In this document: piece by piece, positions 53,262-61,863 of the stretch
How the letters are laid out: every line of letters starts with the position of its first letter
How positions within the stretch are numbered: the stretch's first letter is position 1
Source of the DNA: Alteriqipengyuania lutimaris
Lineage (GTDB): Bacteria; Pseudomonadota; Alphaproteobacteria; Sphingomonadales; Sphingomonadaceae
Assembly (NCBI RefSeq): GCF_003363135.1
Contig: NZ_QRBB01000001.1
Span: 744,001 to 808,000, forward strand
DNA: 64,000 nt
Direction: 5' to 3'
Notes under the pieces: generated by a model
Told to the model about the DNA's origin: nothing
Seen by the model: the letters and a program-made list of their open reading frames with translations, nothing else
Database searches by the model: none
Made by a program: the position numbers and the translations under genes

Positions 53262-53944
53262 TGCGGCAATTGCCGCCTGGAATCCTCGCACTCGCTGCGG
53301 CGGGTTCGCTCGCGCTGTCGGGTTGCGGCCCGGCGCTGGCGGCGGAAAATCACGTCCGCGCGCCGGTCGCGCAGGTGAAGGCGCAGGAAAGCGGCCTCAA
53401 GACCGCGATCTTCGCGGGCGGCTGTTTCTGGGGCGTCGAGGCGGTCTTCAGCCATGTCGAGGGCGTGAAGAGCGCGGTCGCGGGCTATCACGGCGGGACC
53501 AAGCGCCAGGCCGATTACAAGCTCGTATCCAGCGGGATTACCGATCACGTCGAAGCGGTGAAGATTACCTATGATCCATCGCAGATCCGTTACGACCAGC
53601 TGCTGCGCATCTTCTTCTCGGTCGTCGCCGACCCGACCCTGCGCAATCGCCAGGGCCCGGATCGCGGCGCGCACTACAATGCCGAGCTGATCCCGGTCTC
53701 GGCCGAGCAGCGCGAGGTCGCGAAGGCCTATCTCGCGCAGATGAAGCGCGACAACAAATGGGGCGGTCCGATCGTGACCGGTATTTCGCCCGCGAAAACC
53801 TTCTACCCCGCGGAAGACTACCACCAGAACTTCGCCGCCAAGAACCCGCGTCATGGCTATATCGTGCGCTGGGATGCGCCCAAGGTCGCCGCGCTCAAGG
53901 AATTCTACCCGGGCGTCTACCGCGCCAGCTTCCTCAGGGACTGA
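53261..53944 (+). CDS. msrA: Exported peptide-methionine (S)-S-oxide reductase
   Basis: The 227-residue protein has a lipoprotein-like signal (LALAAAGSLALSGC) and an MsrA domain with the catalytic Cys in FAGGCFWGVEAVF, followed by GYHGGTKRQADYKLVSSGIT, HVEAVKITYDPSQ and FFSVVADPTLRNRQGPDRG. It repairs oxidised methionine in the periplasm. No resolving Cys pair is visible at the C-terminus. It is co-expressed with the 39-aa gene, behind a strong palindrome. Confidence 0.94.
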   Translation: MRQLPPGILALAAAGSLALSGCGPALAAENHVRAPVAQVKAQESGLKTAIFAGGCFWGVEAVFSHVEGVKSAVAGYHGGTKRQADYKLVSSGITDHVEAVKITYDPSQIRYDQLLRIFFSVVADPTLRNRQGPDRGAHYNAELIPVSAEQREVAKAYLAQMKRDNKWGGPIVTGISPAKTFYPAEDYHQNFAAKNPRHGYIVRWDAPKVAALKEFYPGVYRASFLRD

Positions 53945-54004
53945 CGGCAGGCGCACCTAAGCGCGATCTGGAATCTTGCGCGCCCACACGCTATCTGCAC
54001 TGAC

Positions 54005-54475
54005 ATGGCGACGGCACACAGGCACACCCACAAGGAACACGAGGGCGAGGCCCTGATCGATGCGGCGAAGCGATCGCTAGAGGATCAGGGCGAGCGCTGG
54101 ACCGGCATGCGCTCCGAAGTGTTCGAGGAACTGGCGAAGCACGCGCGCCCGGTGTCGGCCTACGACATCGCCGAAAACCTGAGCAACCAGCGCGGCAGCC
54201 GCGTGGCGCCCAACAGCGTGTATCGTATCCTCGACATCTTCGTGCGCAACAACCTCGCCAACCGGATCGAGAGCGCGAACGCGTTTCTCGTCAATTCGCA
54301 CCCCGGCTGCCGCCACGATTGCATCTTCCTGATCTGCGACGATTGCGGGGCGGCGGATCACATCGACGACGACCGGCTGACCGGCGCTTTGCGCGAGGCG
54401 GGACAGGGCGCTGGATATGCCGACCTGCGTCCGGTGGTCGAACTGCGCGGACTGTGCGGCGACTGCGCCAACTAG
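54005..54475 (+). CDS. zur: Fur-family transcriptional regulator, Zur type
   Basis: The 156-residue repressor has the winged helix (RWTGMRSEVFEELAKHARPV; NSVYRILDIFVRNNLA) and the structural zinc cysteines in CIFLICDDCG and LCGDC. The HPGCRHDC segment is typical of Zur rather than Fur. It should control zinc uptake. It is a single gene between msrA and dxs. No Zur box was confidently found in the window. Confidence 0.87.
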   Translation: MATAHRHTHKEHEGEALIDAAKRSLEDQGERWTGMRSEVFEELAKHARPVSAYDIAENLSNQRGSRVAPNSVYRILDIFVRNNLANRIESANAFLVNSHPGCRHDCIFLICDDCGAADHIDDDRLTGALREAGQGAGYADLRPVVELRGLCGDCAN

Positions 54476-54541
54476 GGCCAACTAGGTACGAACCACGCGG
54501 TTTATCGACAGCCGCGATTCCACGCTGTAGGAATGGCCCCC

Positions 54542-56464
54542 ATGGATAAACGCCCCGAAACGCCGCTGCTCGATACGGTCGAGTACCCTGCGGATCTCCG
54601 CAAGATCGACCGAGAAAAGCTCCGCCAGCTGGCGGATGAATTGCGCACCGAAATGATCGATGCGGTCGGCACGACCGGTGGGCACCTGGGCTCGGGCCTC
54701 GGCGTGGTCGAGCTGACCGTGGCGATCCATTATATCTTCAACACGCCCGAAGACCGGCTGATCTGGGACGTGGGCCACCAGTGCTACCCGCACAAAATCC
54801 TGACCGGGCGGCGCGACCGCATCCGCACCCTGCGGCAGGGCGGTGGCCTCTCGGGCTTCACCAAGCGTAGCGAGAGCGAGTACGACCCGTTCGGCGCGGC
54901 GCACTCTTCCACCTCGATCAGCGCAGGTCTCGGCTTTGCCATGGCCAATAAGCTGCAGAACAAGCCCGGCCGCGCGATCGCGGTAATCGGCGACGGCGCG
55001 ATGAGCGCAGGGATGGCCTACGAGGCGATGAACAATGCGGAACAGGCGGGCAACCGGCTGGTCGTGATCCTGAACGACAACGACATGTCGATCGCGCCGC
55101 CCGTGGGCGGGCTCTCCGCCTATCTGGCGCGCGTCGTTTCGAGCGGCGAATATCTCGGCCTGCGCAGTCTCGCCTCCAAGGTCGCCAAGAAGATGCACCG
55201 CCGCCTGCACTCCTCGCTCGGCAAGGCGGAGGAATTCACCCGCGGCATGGTGACCGGCGGGACCTTGTTCGAGGAGCTGGGCTTCTACTACGTCGGCCCG
55301 ATCGATGGGCACAATCTCGATCACCTGATTCCCGTGCTGGAGAATGTGCGCGATAGCGACCAGGGTCCGGTGCTGATCCATGTCGTGACCGAGAAGGGCA
55401 AGGGCTACAAGTTCGCCGAGGAAAGCGCGGACAAGTACCACGGCGTCTCGAAGTTCGACGTCATCACGGGCGAACAGAAGAAGAGCAAGGGCGGCCCGCC
55501 CAATTACCAGAACGTGTTCGGCGAAACCCTCGCCAAACTGGCCGAGACCGACGACCGCATCTGTGCGATCACCGCCGCGATGCCCGGCGGCACGGGGGTC
55601 GACAAGTTCGCCAAGGCGCACCCCGAGCGCAGCTTCGATGTCGGCATTGCCGAACAGCACGGCGTGACCTTCGCCGCCGGCCTCGCTGCGCAGGGCATGC
55701 GGCCTTTCGCCGCGATCTATTCGACCTTCCTGCAGCGCGCCTACGACCAGGTGGTCCACGACGTCGCGATCCAGAACCTGCCGGTCCGCTTCGCGATCGA
55801 TCGTGCGGGGTTGGTCGGCGCGGACGGCGCGACGCACGCAGGCAGCTTCGACGTCACCTATCTCGCCACGCTGCCCAACATGGTCGTGATGGCCGCCGCC
55901 GACGAGGCGGAGCTGGCGCACATGACTTACACCGCCGCCGAATACGACGACGGCCCCATCGCCTTCCGCTACCCGCGCGGCGCGGGTACGGGCGTCGAGA
56001 TTCCCGAAACGCTCGAAAAGCTGGAGATCGGCAAGGGCCGGATCGTCAAGCACGGCAGCAAGGTCGCGATCCTCTCGCTCGGCACGCGGCTGGGCGAAGC
56101 GCTAGACGCGGCCGAGCAGTTGGAGGCACGCGGCCTGTCGACCACCGTGGCCGACATGCGCTTCGCCAAGCCGCTCGACACCGCATTGATCGAGAAGGCG
56201 ATGCGCGAGCACGAAGTGGTGCTGACGATTGAGGAAGCCGCCATCGGCGGTCTCGGCGCGCATGTGCTGACCCACGCCAGCGACCATGGGCTGCTCGACG
56301 AGGGGCTGAAAATCCGCACGATGCGTTTGCCCGACATTTTCCAAGATCAGGACGATCCCAAGAAGCAGTACGACGAAGCGGGCCTGAATGCTCCCGATAT
56401 CGTCGACACCGTGCTGGCCGCGCTACGGCACAATTCGGCGGGGGTTGAGGAAGCTCGGGCGTGA
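54542..56464 (+). CDS. dxs: 1-deoxy-D-xylulose-5-phosphate synthase
   Basis: The 640-residue thiamin-diphosphate enzyme makes DXP for the MEP isoprenoid pathway and for thiazole synthesis. It contains [37 protein letters not shown], the TPP-binding [20 protein letters not shown]...NDNDMS, and the transketolase C-terminal [16 protein letters not shown] and KPLDTALI blocks. ATG 54542 ([13 protein letters not shown]) matches homologues; ATG 54533 is too close to AGGA. Its product is also the ThiG substrate. The stop overlaps the next gene as GTGA. Confidence 0.97.
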   Translation: MDKRPETPLLDTVEYPADLRKIDREKLRQLADELRTEMIDAVGTTGGHLGSGLGVVELTVAIHYIFNTPEDRLIWDVGHQCYPHKILTGRRDRIRTLRQGGGLSGFTKRSESEYDPFGAAHSSTSISAGLGFAMANKLQNKPGRAIAVIGDGAMSAGMAYEAMNNAEQAGNRLVVILNDNDMSIAPPVGGLSAYLARVVSSGEYLGLRSLASKVAKKMHRRLHSSLGKAEEFTRGMVTGGTLFEELGFYYVGPIDGHNLDHLIPVLENVRDSDQGPVLIHVVTEKGKGYKFAEESADKYHGVSKFDVITGEQKKSKGGPPNYQNVFGETLAKLAETDDRICAITAAMPGGTGVDKFAKAHPERSFDVGIAEQHGVTFAAGLAAQGMRPFAAIYSTFLQRAYDQVVHDVAIQNLPVRFAIDRAGLVGADGATHAGSFDVTYLATLPNMVVMAAADEAELAHMTYTAAEYDDGPIAFRYPRGAGTGVEIPETLEKLEIGKGRIVKHGSKVAILSLGTRLGEALDAAEQLEARGLSTTVADMRFAKPLDTALIEKAMREHEVVLTIEEAAIGGLGAHVLTHASDHGLLDEGLKIRTMRLPDIFQDQDDPKKQYDEAGLNAPDIVDTVLAALRHNSAGVEEARA

Positions 56465-56790
56465 TCGCGCTGCTGATCGCATCGGGGGTTGCCATCGGTG
56501 CTGCGCAGCCGGCTTCCGACGCGTCGCTTCACGAGCGGTTCGGGGAAGCGGCGAAGTGCCGTGTCCACACCGAGATGCTGCCGGCGCTGTTCGAAGGCGA
56601 CGAAGCGCGGGTGCGGACCGGCCGCCGCATATATCGCTACTGGGTCGGCGAAAGCGACCGCTTGGGGAGCGAGCTCGACCTGGAGGGCGACGAGCTGTCC
56701 CTGCGATATCTCCTCATCCCGATAACTCCCGACGAAGCGCTCCTGCGCGAATGCTCTACCATCGCTCTCGATGCGATGGACGGGGACTGA
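56461..56790 (+). CDS. Small exported protein downstream of dxs, unknown
   Basis: GTG 56461 overlaps the dxs stop. The 109-residue product has a short signal ([20 protein letters not shown]) and a polar mature part with two cysteines ([15 protein letters not shown]) that may form a disulfide. No known family was recognised. It is translationally coupled to dxs and ends 95 bases before the beta-lactamase-type gene. Confidence 0.6.
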   Translation: MIALLIASGVAIGAAQPASDASLHERFGEAAKCRVHTEMLPALFEGDEARVRTGRRIYRYWVGESDRLGSELDLEGDELSLRYLLIPITPDEALLRECSTIALDAMDGD

Positions 56791-56885
56791 TCCTTTCGAC
56801 CGGCATTTCCCGCCGGTCCGATGACCACCGACGCCTCCTGCGGTTGACTCCGTGTATTAGACGTATAGCACACCAGTCTTCGTCA

Positions 56886-58406
56886 GTGGCTTCGGGGAAT
56901 GGTCCGATCAAGCACCTCATCCTTATCGCAACGCTCGGCGCATGCCTGGTCGGATGCGCCGTTCGGCAGGATGTGGCGCAAGCCGTCTCTGCGCCCGCTC
57001 TTGCCCCGGCACCCGTGCAAGCTCGGCTCGATCAGGCGCTGGCCGATACGCCTCCCCTAATGCAGCTCCATCGCCTGAATGGGCTGAGCGTCGCCGTATT
57101 CGACGATTACGGCAATGTGCACACGTACGCCTTCGGGGTGAAGCGTGCCGACGGCGATCAGCCGGTCACCCCCAGCACCGCCTTTTCCACCGCGTCGATC
57201 TCCAAGCCGGTAACCGCGCTCCTCTGCCTGCTGCTGGACGCGGAAGGCAGGATCGACATCGACGCGCCGATCGCGTATTCGCTGACTCGCTGGCAGCTTC
57301 CGCACAGCGAGTTTCCGGGCGCTGCCGACATCACCTGGCGGCAGTTGATGACCCATACGGCGGGCACTTCCCAACACGGATTCGCGGATTATTACGAGGG
57401 TGACGCGCTGCCCACGCTGGTCGACAGCCTCGAAGGGCGGCTGCCCCGCTACGATCGCCCGATCGCGTTCGAGTTCGTGCCCGGAACCGACTGGCAATAT
57501 AGCGGCGGCGGCTATGTGATCCTGCAAATGGCGCTGGAGGACGAAGTGGGCGTGCCCTTGCACGAGCTTGCCCGGCAGCGGATTTTCGAGCCGCTGTCCA
57601 TGACGCACACCACGATGATCCAGCCCGGCGAGCCCGGCTTTCCGGGCGACGTCGCCTCGGTGCACGACGAAGCGGGCGCGCTCATCCGCAATGGACTGCC
57701 GATCACCCCGCAGGTTTCCGCCTCGGGCATGTGGTCGACGCCGAGCGACCTTGCGACCTTCGCCATCGCCATCCAGCGCGGCCTGCGCGGCGAGACGGTC
57801 GACCCGGTCACGCCGCAGATCGCGCGCACCATGACGGATATCATCTCGCTCGACTATGTCGGCGGAATGGGCACGCCGTTCTTCCGTGGCTTCGGCCTGG
57901 GCAACACCGAATGGTTCCGGCACGATGGGTCCAACACCGGGGTCAATTCCGATTTTTTCGCCGCGATGGAGGGCGGTTACGGGTTCGTCCTGATGGGCAA
58001 TGGCGACGACGGCAACACGGGACCGGTGTTCGCGGAGCTGCGGCGCGAAATTATCGCATCAATGGGCTGGCGCGGCCACCACCCGATCGCCGATGCGCCG
58101 TTGGACGACACGCTTCGAAACGCCGTGCAGGGCGACTATCGCGGGCTGCTTTACGATCTGGGTCTCGACTACACGATCGAGCAGCGGGACGAAGGCCTGG
58201 TGATCGCTTCGGAATTCTTCACGCAGTTCCTCGGCACGGATGCCAGCCCGATGCACCATCTGGGCAACGGAGTCTTCCGGATCGAGGACTATCCCAACCT
58301 CCTGACCTTCGAGCTGGACGCACAGGGCGCGGTTGCAGCGGTGAGCATCAGTCGACCGGGCACCGAAGCGCCGGCATTCCGCAGGCCGATCGCTGACCTG
58401 CGATAA
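56886..58406 (+). CDS. Class C beta-lactamase-type serine hydrolase (lipoprotein)
   Basis: The 506-residue protein starts most plausibly at GTG 56886 with a lipobox signal (LIATLGACLVGCAVR). The catalytic domain has the S-x-x-K motif STASISKPVTALLCL, an SGGGY box (YSGGGYVILQMALED) in place of the usual Y-x-N, and a third box WFRHDGSNTG (HxG). A C-terminal lipocalin-like domain (YRGLLYDLGLDYTIEQRDEG) follows. These are esterases or D-peptidases rather than true beta-lactamases. No Shine-Dalgarno is evident, so the start is uncertain. Confidence 0.85.
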   Translation: MASGNGPIKHLILIATLGACLVGCAVRQDVAQAVSAPALAPAPVQARLDQALADTPPLMQLHRLNGLSVAVFDDYGNVHTYAFGVKRADGDQPVTPSTAFSTASISKPVTALLCLLLDAEGRIDIDAPIAYSLTRWQLPHSEFPGAADITWRQLMTHTAGTSQHGFADYYEGDALPTLVDSLEGRLPRYDRPIAFEFVPGTDWQYSGGGYVILQMALEDEVGVPLHELARQRIFEPLSMTHTTMIQPGEPGFPGDVASVHDEAGALIRNGLPITPQVSASGMWSTPSDLATFAIAIQRGLRGETVDPVTPQIARTMTDIISLDYVGGMGTPFFRGFGLGNTEWFRHDGSNTGVNSDFFAAMEGGYGFVLMGNGDDGNTGPVFAELRREIIASMGWRGHHPIADAPLDDTLRNAVQGDYRGLLYDLGLDYTIEQRDEGLVIASEFFTQFLGTDASPMHHLGNGVFRIEDYPNLLTFELDAQGAVAAVSISRPGTEAPAFRRPIADLR

Positions 58407-58461
58407 GGCTTTGGGCGCGCTCGCAGGGCTGGCATTGGGGACATGATCGAAAGGAACCCGC

Positions 58462-59259
58462 ATGCCCCTGCTAAATGTCATCATCGACAACCACGTCGCC
58501 ACCCTCACCCTAGACCGGTCCGAGAGCATGAACGCACTCGGCCTGGCGGGCGATGGCGATGCCTTCGTCGAGGCTTGCGACGCGATCAATGCGGACGCCG
58601 ACGTTCGCTGCGCGATCCTGACCGGGGCAGGGCGTGCGTTCAGTGCGGGCGGGGACATCAAGGCGATGCAGCAGCGGACTGGCAATTTCGCGGGTTCCCC
58701 TGTCGAAATCGCCGACGGGTACCGCACCAACATCCATCGGATACTGCGCGCGCTCCACAACTTGCGCGTTCCATTGATCGCGGCCATCAACGGGCCCGCG
58801 ATCGGCCTGGGCGGCGATCTCGCCTGTCTGGCCGACATGCGCATCGCGAGCACGCAAGCGAAGTTCGGGGTCACCTTCCTCAAACTCGGCCTCGTCCCCG
58901 GCGACGGCGGCACCTGGCTGCTGCCGCGTGTGATCGGCGAGGCGCGCGCCGCAGAGCTGTTCTTTACCGGCGAGGTCATCGACGCCGGGACCATGCAGGA
59001 CTGGGGCTTCGTCTCCCGCGTGGTCGCACCCAACGCGCTGATCGACGAGGCGCAGGCACTGGCAAGCAAGGTCGCCGCGATGCCGCCCGCCGCGCTGCGC
59101 CAGACCAAGATGCTGCTGCGGCAGGGTCGCGGGCTGAGTTACGACGGCGCGCTCGAGCTGGCCGCCAATACGCAGGGGCTGATGCACCACACCGTCGACC
59201 ATGCCGAAGGTGTTGCCGCGCTGATCGAGAAGCGTTCTCCTAATTTCACAGGCGAGTAG
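58462..59259 (+). CDS. Enoyl-CoA hydratase/isomerase family protein
   Basis: The 265-residue crotonase-fold protein shows the N-terminal VATLTLDRSESMNALGL, oxyanion-hole FSAGGDIKAM and IAAINGPAIGLGGDLACLAD, and the catalytic-region KFGVTFLKLGLVPGDGGTWL. The second Glu of a true hydratase is replaced by Asp-Gly, so the reaction could be isomerase or hydratase. AAAGGAACCC precedes ATG 58462. It likely acts in fatty acid or aromatic acid degradation. No neighbouring beta-oxidation gene supports a specific pathway. Confidence 0.9.
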   Translation: MPLLNVIIDNHVATLTLDRSESMNALGLAGDGDAFVEACDAINADADVRCAILTGAGRAFSAGGDIKAMQQRTGNFAGSPVEIADGYRTNIHRILRALHNLRVPLIAAINGPAIGLGGDLACLADMRIASTQAKFGVTFLKLGLVPGDGGTWLLPRVIGEARAAELFFTGEVIDAGTMQDWGFVSRVVAPNALIDEAQALASKVAAMPPAALRQTKMLLRQGRGLSYDGALELAANTQGLMHHTVDHAEGVAALIEKRSPNFTGE

Positions 59260-59299
59260 AACCGGCTCCCAGCCCCCGCGCTTGGTTGCCCGAAGGGAG

Positions 59300-59968
59300 C
59301 TAGATCCAGCGCCACACTCCGGCCTCCATCTCGTGGAGCCAGCTGGCGCCAAGCCATATGGCGATTCCGCCGATCCACGGCACCAGTCCGACCGCGAGGA
59401 TGCGATGGAACCTGGGCCAATAGCTCGTGCTGCGCTCCCACTGTTCCCACGCATCGCCCATCAGCACCTCCTTCTTGCGGTCCTGGAAATGCGCGCCGAC
59501 GAGCGCGAGCGTGGCAATTGCCAGCGCGACCACGACGGTGCGTGCGGTCGGCGCCGCGATCAGATGCGCAAGCGCCCATAATGCAAAGCCCCACATCATC
59601 GGGTGGCGGGTGACCTTGAACACGCCGCGCGCGGGCTTGCGCGCAGCCTGTGCCGCGCCCGGTGCGGGCAGGGCGGGATTGCCGATCAGCGATCCAGCGA
59701 ACAATACCATCGCCGCCAGCGTGATCGCGCTCGCCGCGATCCACACGGCATCGCCGTAACCACCCCACAGCGGGGCGCCTGCCGGGGTCGCGACGAAGGC
59801 GAAGTACATCCACGCCATCGCGGCGGCGCTGACCAGCGTGTAAACGAGCGAAAAACCGGCACTGCCGAGCGTGCGGACCATGGGCCCGCGCAAGGGATGG
59901 GACATCGCGAAATGCGTGCCGACGAAGGCGATGCTTGCTGCGATCAGCGAAGTCAGCGGGTCCATCAT
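59300..59968 (-). CDS. NnrU family membrane protein
   Basis: The 222-residue protein has about six membrane segments and a conserved GVFKVTRHPMMWGFALWALA motif, typical of NnrU/isoprenylcysteine methyltransferase-like proteins. NnrU was linked to nitric-oxide metabolism in denitrifiers, but here no nir or nor gene is present. It starts with GGGGAGG nine bases before ATG 59968 and lies 24 bases after the FKBP gene, closing a four-gene minus-strand operon. Confidence 0.88.
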   Translation of the reverse strand: MMDPLTSLIAASIAFVGTHFAMSHPLRGPMVRTLGSAGFSLVYTLVSAAAMAWMYFAFVATPAGAPLWGGYGDAVWIAASAITLAAMVLFAGSLIGNPALPAPGAAQAARKPARGVFKVTRHPMMWGFALWALAHLIAAPTARTVVVALAIATLALVGAHFQDRKKEVLMGDAWEQWERSTSYWPRFHRILAVGLVPWIGGIAIWLGASWLHEMEAGVWRWI

Positions 59969-59992
59969 CTCGTCACGCCTCCCCTTGCGGCC

Positions 59993-60484
59993 TTATTCGA
60001 TTCCGAGCAGCTCCACCTTGAAGACCAGCGTGGCATTGCCGGGTATCGGCCCCTTGCCGACCGGACCATAGGCAAGGTCGGCGGGGGCATAGAGCTCGAT
60101 TGTGTCGCCGACCGCCATCTGCGGGATTGTGAGCTGCCATGCCTTGATCAGCCGGCCGAGCGGGAAGGTCGCGGGTTCGCCGCGCTCGTAGGAACTGTCG
60201 AACTGGGTTCCATCGTGGAAGCGGCCCGCATAATGCACGCTGACCGTATCCTCGACCGTCGGCTTCGGACCCTCGCCGTCGCCCGCAAGGCGACGATAGT
60301 GGAGCCCGCCGGGCAGGACCTGCCAGCCATCCTCGGCCCGCAGCTCGGCCACCGCGACCTGTTGCCGGTTGTGCCAGGCGAGATCGTGCTCCGCCGCGTC
60401 CGACGAAGGGGCGTCCTGCGCGAAACCCGCACCCGGCATCGCACCGAGCGCGGCGAGCGCCAGCGCGGCCGGGGCGGCCCTCAC
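59993..60484 (-). CDS. FKBP-type peptidyl-prolyl isomerase (exported)
   Basis: The 163-residue protein begins at GTG 60484, overlapping the amidohydrolase stop (GTGA), with a signal peptide (APAALALAALGAMPGAGFAQ). The FKBP domain has VSVHYAGRFHDGTQFDSSYE, then FPLGRLIKAWQLTIPQMAVG and APADLAYGPVGKGPIPGNAT. The usual Gly-Trp of the active site is Ala-Trp here, a mild variation. It helps fold periplasmic proteins. The operon also holds two amidohydrolases and NnrU. Confidence 0.9.
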   Translation of the reverse strand: MRAAPAALALAALGAMPGAGFAQDAPSSDAAEHDLAWHNRQQVAVAELRAEDGWQVLPGGLHYRRLAGDGEGPKPTVEDTVSVHYAGRFHDGTQFDSSYERGEPATFPLGRLIKAWQLTIPQMAVGDTIELYAPADLAYGPVGKGPIPGNATLVFKVELLGIE

Positions 60485-61863
60485 CAGTCGTAGGCCTTGG
60501 GCAGATCGCTCTCGTCGAGATCGCGGTAGCGCTGGCGGAGGCGCGTCTGGTGGTTGTCGGTCGGCTGGCGGACGCCGTCGATGAAGACGGCTTCGGCCGC
60601 GCTCCCGACTTCGAGCGGGTCGCCATCCCACATCACGACGTCGGCGGTCGCACCTGCGGTCAGCGTGCCGAGGCGCCCGTCGAAGCCCGCGATTCGCGCG
60701 GGGACCGAGGTAATGGTCGCCAGTGCCTCGCCCCAGCTGAGCCCGGTCGCGCCGGGCACGCGGGTCAGCGCCACGAGGTTGCCGGCATATTGGCGCGCGT
60801 TGCGGGGCTGATCGCCCGTGCCGCCCGACATGCGCCCGATGGCGACGGTCACGCCCGCCGCGCGCATGCGGCCGACATTGCTCTGCGTCGCGGCGAGCTG
60901 GTCGAAGCCGACCGGCAGATCGTCGAGCGGGTCGGCGATCACCGGCACTCCGGCGGCGGCGATGTCGTTCGCGACCAGCCAGCCCTCGCTCGCGCCCAGC
61001 AGGACGAGATCGAGGTTCGGGAAATCGCGCGTCAGCTTGAGGACTTCGCGGATGTCTGCCGCGCGTTCGACCACGACGTAGAGCGGCTGTTGGCCGCGCA
61101 CCACGGGCACCAGCGCCGCGGCGTCGAACCGGGTGAGCAGGACGTCGCCCGCACGCTCGCTGTCGCGCCCGTCGAGGCGCGGGTCGAGCGGAACGTCGTC
61201 GCCGAAGCGGGCTTCCGCAGGCCGCGCGGTGGCGGCGCCGATCGCGGCGCGGTCGCCCAGCTGGGTCGCTTCGCGCAGCGCATTGCGCAGCAGCGCGTGG
61301 GCGCTTGTGCGGCTGCCGCCGGAAATGCGAGCACCGCGCTCACCGAGATCGACGACCTGGAAGGCGCGCGTGCGGGTGACCATCTCGGGATCGGTGCCCA
61401 GATCGATCACTGCACCCTGGCCACCGAAGATCGAGGCGGAAGGGCTGGAATAGACGCTCGCCCGCGTGATGCCCGCGGCGCGGGCCACCAGCACGTCCTG
61501 CGAATTGGGGTTGAGCGCGGTCGACGCGTCGAGCGCGGCGCTGAAGGGCGAATTGCCCGCCGCCGCGTCGTTGCTTTCGCTCACGCCGTCGACATCGGAC
61601 AGACCGAGGTCGGTGACGGCGGAGAAGATGCCGGGCGTGACCCACTTGCCCGTGCCGTCGATCACTTCGAGGCCAGCGGGCGCGGCGGTGCCGACACCTG
61701 CCGAAACGACCCGGCCGTTGCGCACCACGACGGTGGCGTTCTCGATCGGTTCGGATCCGTCGCCGGTGGCGACCGTCGCATTGGTGATCGCGAAGTCCTG
61801 CGCTGCCGCCGGAGCGGCCAGTGCGAGCGCGGCGGCGCTGCCGAGAAGGAAGCGGGGGATCAT
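60481..61863 (-). CDS. Amidohydrolase-fold protein lacking visible metal ligands
   Basis: The 460-residue exported protein (MIPRFLLGSAAALALAAPAA signal) follows the amidohydrolase pattern of its upstream paralogue: ENATVVVRNGRVVSAGVG at the N-terminus and GATADVVMWDGDPLEVGS at the C-terminus. Where the H-x-H should follow TPG it has KWVTPGIFSAVTDLGLSD. The central His-rich and Asp blocks of the paralogue correspond to LYVVVERAADIREVL, LVLLGASEGW and VAIGRMSGGTGD. It therefore probably binds no catalytic metal. ATGA overlap with the active-looking paralogue suggests a structural partner. Confidence 0.88.
   Translation of the reverse strand: MIPRFLLGSAAALALAAPAAAQDFAITNATVATGDGSEPIENATVVVRNGRVVSAGVGTAAPAGLEVIDGTGKWVTPGIFSAVTDLGLSDVDGVSESNDAAAGNSPFSAALDASTALNPNSQDVLVARAAGITRASVYSSPSASIFGGQGAVIDLGTDPEMVTRTRAFQVVDLGERGARISGGSRTSAHALLRNALREATQLGDRAAIGAATARPAEARFGDDVPLDPRLDGRDSERAGDVLLTRFDAAALVPVVRGQQPLYVVVERAADIREVLKLTRDFPNLDLVLLGASEGWLVANDIAAAGVPVIADPLDDLPVGFDQLAATQSNVGRMRAAGVTVAIGRMSGGTGDQPRNARQYAGNLVALTRVPGATGLSWGEALATITSVPARIAGFDGRLGTLTAGATADVVMWDGDPLEVGSAAEAVFIDGVRQPTDNHQTRLRQRYRDLDESDLPKAYDW

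Noticed and set aside
56843..56885. Promoter TTGACT ... TATAGC before the serine hydrolase
   Set aside because: The spacing of 14 bases is too short for a standard sigma-70 promoter and no other support is visible.
56886..58406. True antibiotic-resistance beta-lactamase
   Set aside because: The Y-x-N box is replaced by a Gly-rich YSGGGY and a C-terminal lipocalin-like domain is present, as in esterase or D-peptidase relatives.
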